The translations under genes were made by a program, and so were the position numbers. A DNA stretch of 64,000 nt from contig JADJJL010000003.1 in the NCBI GenBank assembly GCA_016710265.1, positions 263,001 to 327,000 on the forward strand, written 5' to 3'. Position 1 is the first letter of the stretch. Each line of letters opens with the position of its first letter. The notes beneath the pieces were generated by a model, which saw only the letters and a list, made by a program, of their open reading frames with translations, searched no databases and had not been told where the DNA came from. The DNA is from Saprospiraceae bacterium. Its GTDB lineage: Bacteria; Bacteroidota; Bacteroidia; Chitinophagales; Saprospiraceae. This document shows, in pieces, positions 64,000 through 64,000 of the stretch.

Positions 64000-64000
64000 G

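Overview
The window comes from an AT-rich chromosome of a Bacteroidota bacterium, most like the Saprospiria/Saprospiraceae. The evidence is several secreted proteins with type IX secretion (T9SS) sorting domains of types A and B, FG-GAP/VCBS and HYR-like repeats, a TonB-dependent receptor, promoter -7 boxes of the form TAnnTTTG, and weak ribosome binding sites. The genus is inferred only. I found no rRNA, tRNA or CRISPR array.

Layout. 1-10.3 kb: a 5'-truncated VCBS/ASPIC protein, a small secreted protein and a 2141-residue T9SS protein with dockerin-like and cohesin-like modules. 10.6-15.4 kb: a soluble reductive-dehalogenase-like Fe-S protein, then a minus-strand polyamine operon (arginine decarboxylase, agmatinase, deoxyhypusine-synthase-like enzyme) and a haem-motif lipoprotein. 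15.5-29 kb: an APC permease, a REP-like array, and an AT-rich block of surface proteins (a 12-repeat type B protein, a Cys-rich lipoprotein, a T9SS propeller-like protein) ending in an outer membrane protein gene broken by an in-frame stop. 29-41 kb: xerD, kup, yebC, a TMTC-like TPR membrane protein, a GH3/serine-hydrolase fusion, a LolC/E-like permease and two cyclophilins, one fused to a PKD domain. 41-49 kb: a TPR protein, an EamA transporter, an O-antigen ligase-like protein, a frameshifted EF-G paralogue, a glycosyltransferase and an MGMT-like protein without the acceptor cysteine. 49.2-50.7 kb: a REP-associated Y1 transposase (RAYT) gene between two 158-bp direct repeats, with an exact 60-bp tandem array. 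50.7-56 kb: hemW, a RelE/ParE-type toxin-antitoxin pair inserted between exact 137-bp direct repeats, an Omp85-like protein, a DUF1684 protein and TerC. 56-64 kb: a structured non-coding element, a baeRF3-like protein, a TonB-dependent receptor, a hybrid histidine kinase, a viroplasmin-RNase H and a HAD protein cut by the window end.

The two most distinctive mobile or structural signals are these. First, the RAYT/REP system at 49.25-50.64 kb, whose repeats also occur in opposite orientation at 17.5 kb. Second, the toxin-antitoxin cassette, which split a divergent hemW/Omp85 gene pair and duplicated exactly the 137 bp carrying both start codons. Decay or frameshift events are visible in the EF-G paralogue (one base missing in an A-run) and in the outer membrane protein at 28.3-28.9 kb.
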